This document shows, piece after piece, positions 62,041 through 64,000 of a stretch of 64,000 nucleotides of DNA. A model generated the notes under the pieces. That model worked only from the letters and a program-made list of their open reading frames with translations, searched no databases and was not told the origin of the DNA. A program made the position numbers and the translations under genes. Each line of letters opens with the position of its first letter. The stretch's first letter is position 1. This DNA is from Trichostrongylus colubriformis (Eukaryota; Nematoda; Chromadorea; Rhabditida; Trichostrongylidae): positions 34,161,282 to 34,225,281 of the forward strand of contig OZ022258.1 in assembly GCA_963978905.1 (NCBI GenBank). Reading direction: 5' to 3'.

Positions 62041-62442
62041 ATCTCTGAATCTATGATTCCGCCATTTCCACTGAGCGGCAACTTCTGAAGGACGTAGCAC
62101 CGAAATGTAGGATTCACTTCTTCGAAATGATACCGCATTGTACTTCCGTCGGCTCATCCCTCGCGCCTTCCAGTCGGAACCAATTTATTATCTGCGCTGA
62201 TAAAGTGATCAAATTACGTGTGCTTCCAAATATAAGTGTAAAATTCCGATTGCTAATGTTCATGCATCACAATGAAAATTTTGTTTTTCCCTCAGTTTGA
62301 GTATTCTAGTGATTTGAGTAATTCTGAGATTAAGCTTCGGTTTTACACTTTATTTTCTTATGGTGGGAAGGGATCGTTCTCTCCGTGACTTCCCTACGCA
62401 CTCTGCCGTAAGGATGACTATCTGTATTCATTTAAGGTTCCT

Positions 62443-62557
62443 ATGTCGTCTGTTGCTGTTGTGAATGGCCAACCTCGTGATCCGTCCTCAGCTACCTCCA
62501 AAGAAAATAGCCAAACTCCCGGTCCACCGCCGCCTGTTACTCCGCAAACTCAAACAG
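62443..62557 (+). CDS. swan-1: DCAF7 exon 1
   Basis: ATG at 62443, [16 protein letters not shown]; low-complexity Pro/Gln tail; donor gtattt, phase 1. Confidence 0.85.
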
Positions 62558-64000
62558 GTATTTTGAAAGACGAATCCTTGTGTTTTCAATGTGGTATATA
62601 TCTATCTATAGGACCAGTGACCATTGCGCAGACATCTCAACCACAGACCAGTAATCCATCAGCCACTCAAACAAATTCCATCTCTCACAGGGATACACGA
62701 AGGAGTGAAATATATCGGTAACGATGCTATGCTGCTCTATGCGGAGTTTTTTCGCTCTAAAATTATTGCTTATCAATTTAGATTAATACGTTATCGAACA
62801 ATACATTTGATTTGACGTTTACGCTTTTCTTTTGCCAATAGCTGTTTTCTGCGAGCAGTGCTAACTCCAGTTTTAGTGAATTTCAAGCTTGTTTTATCAT
62901 TATTCACTTTGGTGTTTTAATGTTCTCTTTGAGGTATTCCGGATCAAAACCTCTTTTCGCTGCTGCCTGGGCGAATAAAAATGATAGAAGGTTCCGCTTA
63001 GCTGTGGGTAGTATTGTAGAGCGTGAGCAAGGAAATAATGTGAGTATTAGCCATGGTTCTAGGTTAAATAACTATTTGTTTCTATCAGCAGTGACAGCAG
63101 GTTTTACTCTATTACTGCGTCCGTTTAGGTCACCCTTATAGAACTGGACGAAAGTCTTGGCTCACTGGTTGAAAGAGGCAGCTTTAGTCATGAATTTCCT
63201 CCGAACCAAATAGGGTTCATACCAGATTTAGTAAGTTTAGAGGTTGTATATGTGGTGCTTCATATCTCAAGCAAGTTGAACGTTCATTTATCAAAGGAAA
63301 ATCGGTATCCTGATCTGATAGCTACAAGCGCAGACTTTCTCCGATTATGGAGGATTCATCCAAATAATTCAGTTACAGAGGAAGCCATTTTGAGTAGTGT
63401 GAGTTCTGAACACGTTTCAATTCCTTTTAAATGTTTAAAACTTGCTACTGCTTTTTTATAAACACTGCTCGTAATTTTTGACTACTATAATTCAGAACAA
63501 GTCTTCACAATTTACTGCTCCTCTTACTAATTTTGATTGGAATGAAGTTGAACCAAGACTGATTGGTACGTCTAGTATAGATACCACTTGCACCATATAC
63601 GACGTAGAGGTTAGTTTCCTCAACTTCGAGAATTTAGTGGACTAATTGGTTTTCTATGTTTTTAGGCTCAGCAAGCAGTTGGTTTAATTCGCCCGATTTC
63701 ATTTAGTGTGAAGACGCAACTGATAGCTCACGATAAGCCTGTGCATGATATAGCCTTCAGTAGAATATTCAATGGCAAGGATAATTTTGCAACAGTTGGT
63801 GCGTATTTTCTGAGATATTAAAAAAAATGTCTTTTGAACTCAAATTGTGTTCTTGCACAACAGGAGCTGATGGAAGTGCGCGAATGTTCGACTTACGCCA
63901 TTTGGAGCACTCAACCATTGTATACGAGGATCCTCTGAAATTACCCTTGATGAGAGTTGCATGGAACAAACAGGAGCACTACCACCTTGCAACTTTTGCT
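62443..64000 (+). CDS. swan-1: DCAF7/WDR68 (AN11, swan-1 family) WD40 protein, 3' end outside window
   Basis: WD40-repeat adaptor that scaffolds DYRK/HIPK kinases and serves as a CUL4-DDB1 substrate receptor in animals; SWAN proteins in C. elegans. Exons by splice site and phase: 62443-62557, 62612-62717, 62934-63039, 63129-63230, 63297-63398, 63496-63609, 63666-63798, 63864-64000 (continues). The first 70 residues are a Ser/Thr/Pro/Gln-rich extension. The conserved part follows: [86 protein letters not shown] and MRVAWNKQ. All phases agree. swan-1 and swan-2 paralogues cannot be separated on this partial sequence. The gene looks intact. Confidence 0.95.
62612..62717 (+). CDS. swan-1: DCAF7 exon 2
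   Basis: Acceptor tctatag. Ser/Gln-rich, ends RRSEIYR, which aligns with the start of the family core (R-x-EIYKYEA). Confidence 0.85.
62934..63039 (+). CDS. swan-1: DCAF7 exon 3
   Basis: Acceptor tttgag (a weak, AG-only site, fixed by phase). Encodes [20 protein letters not shown], matching 'LYAMNWSVRPDKRFRLALGS'. Confidence 0.9.
63129..63230 (+). CDS. swan-1: DCAF7 exon 4
   Basis: Acceptor gtttag, donor gtaagt. Encodes [20 protein letters not shown] then IGFIPD ('VQLVGLDEESSEF...WIPD'). Confidence 0.9.
63297..63398 (+). CDS. swan-1: DCAF7 exon 5
   Basis: Acceptor atcaaag, donor gtgagt. Exactly 34 codons; [17 protein letters not shown] ('YPDLLATSGDYLRVWRV'). Confidence 0.9.
63496..63609 (+). 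CDS. swan-1: DCAF7 exon 6
   Basis: Acceptor attcag, donor gttagt. [20 protein letters not shown] then [11 protein letters not shown]. Confidence 0.93.
63666..63798 (+). CDS. swan-1: DCAF7 exon 7
   Basis: Acceptor tttttag, donor gtgcgt. [19 protein letters not shown] then KDNFATV; phase 1 end. Confidence 0.93.
63864..64000 (+). CDS. swan-1: DCAF7 exon 8 (runs off window)
   Basis: Acceptor acaacag. [20 protein letters not shown] then MRVAWNKQ and LATFA at the window edge. Confidence 0.93.

Noticed and set aside
1..64000. CRISPR arrays, bacterial operons, rRNA or complete tRNA genes
   Set aside because: None seen; gene structure and repeats are those of a nematode nuclear genome.

Overview
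The window looks like nuclear DNA of a strongylid nematode, most likely a hookworm. The evidence is host genes with short exons, TTTCAG/TTTTAG-type 3' splice sites and small phase-consistent introns; nematode mariner, RTE and Penelope-like elements; and a Bel/Pao provirus with a phlebovirus-type glycoprotein, closely resembling what I know of the 'Atlas' endogenous virus of Ancylostoma ceylanicum. The species is an inference. No prokaryotic features are present.

Two host genes are recognisable, both on the + strand. About 6.4-26.8 kb holds most of the translesion polymerase gene REV1 (rev-1). I traced 20 exons by eye: BRCT, polymerase palm/fingers, little finger, a linker and the REV1 C-terminal domain up to the stop at 26798. 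Reading phase is consistent across all of them except one gap (16175 to 18108), where a palm exon was not found. The large introns are packed with transposon debris. The second gene, the WD40 adaptor DCAF7/WDR68 (swan-1 family), starts at 62443 and runs off the right edge; eight exons are visible.

The rest is mostly mobile DNA. 1-6.4 kb: an RTE relic, hairpins and nested MITEs. 9.7-10.7 kb: a Tc1/mariner-superfamily relic. 11.5-12.4 kb: an internally deleted mariner, with a longer relative at 32.8-34.1 kb. 28.1-30 kb: Penelope-like and mariner relics. 31.6-32.3 kb: a LINE fragment. 35.7-38.1 kb: a Penelope-like element broken into two head-to-head halves. 40.17-40.85 kb: a 680-bp near-perfect palindrome made from a mariner transposase 3' end. 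41.2-45 kb: a nearly intact RTE retrotransposon. 45.05-46.09 kb: a long-TIR DNA transposon. 47.3-48.2 kb: a tRNA-like/minisatellite repeat.

The most striking object is the provirus at 48206-59264 (minus strand). It has LTRs that differ only by one TA unit, a 5-bp ATGTA target duplication and one uninterrupted Gag-protease-RT-RNaseH-integrase-Env frame of about 2683 codons. A second intact 540-codon zinc-knuckle ORF lies between env and the 3' LTR. Each LTR carries, in the sense orientation and downstream of the TATA box, a 21-nt exact match to nematode spliced leader SL1 followed directly by GT. A TTTCAG acceptor lies upstream of the accessory ORF. Together these suggest that the element makes subgenomic RNAs whose leader mimics a host trans-spliced leader.
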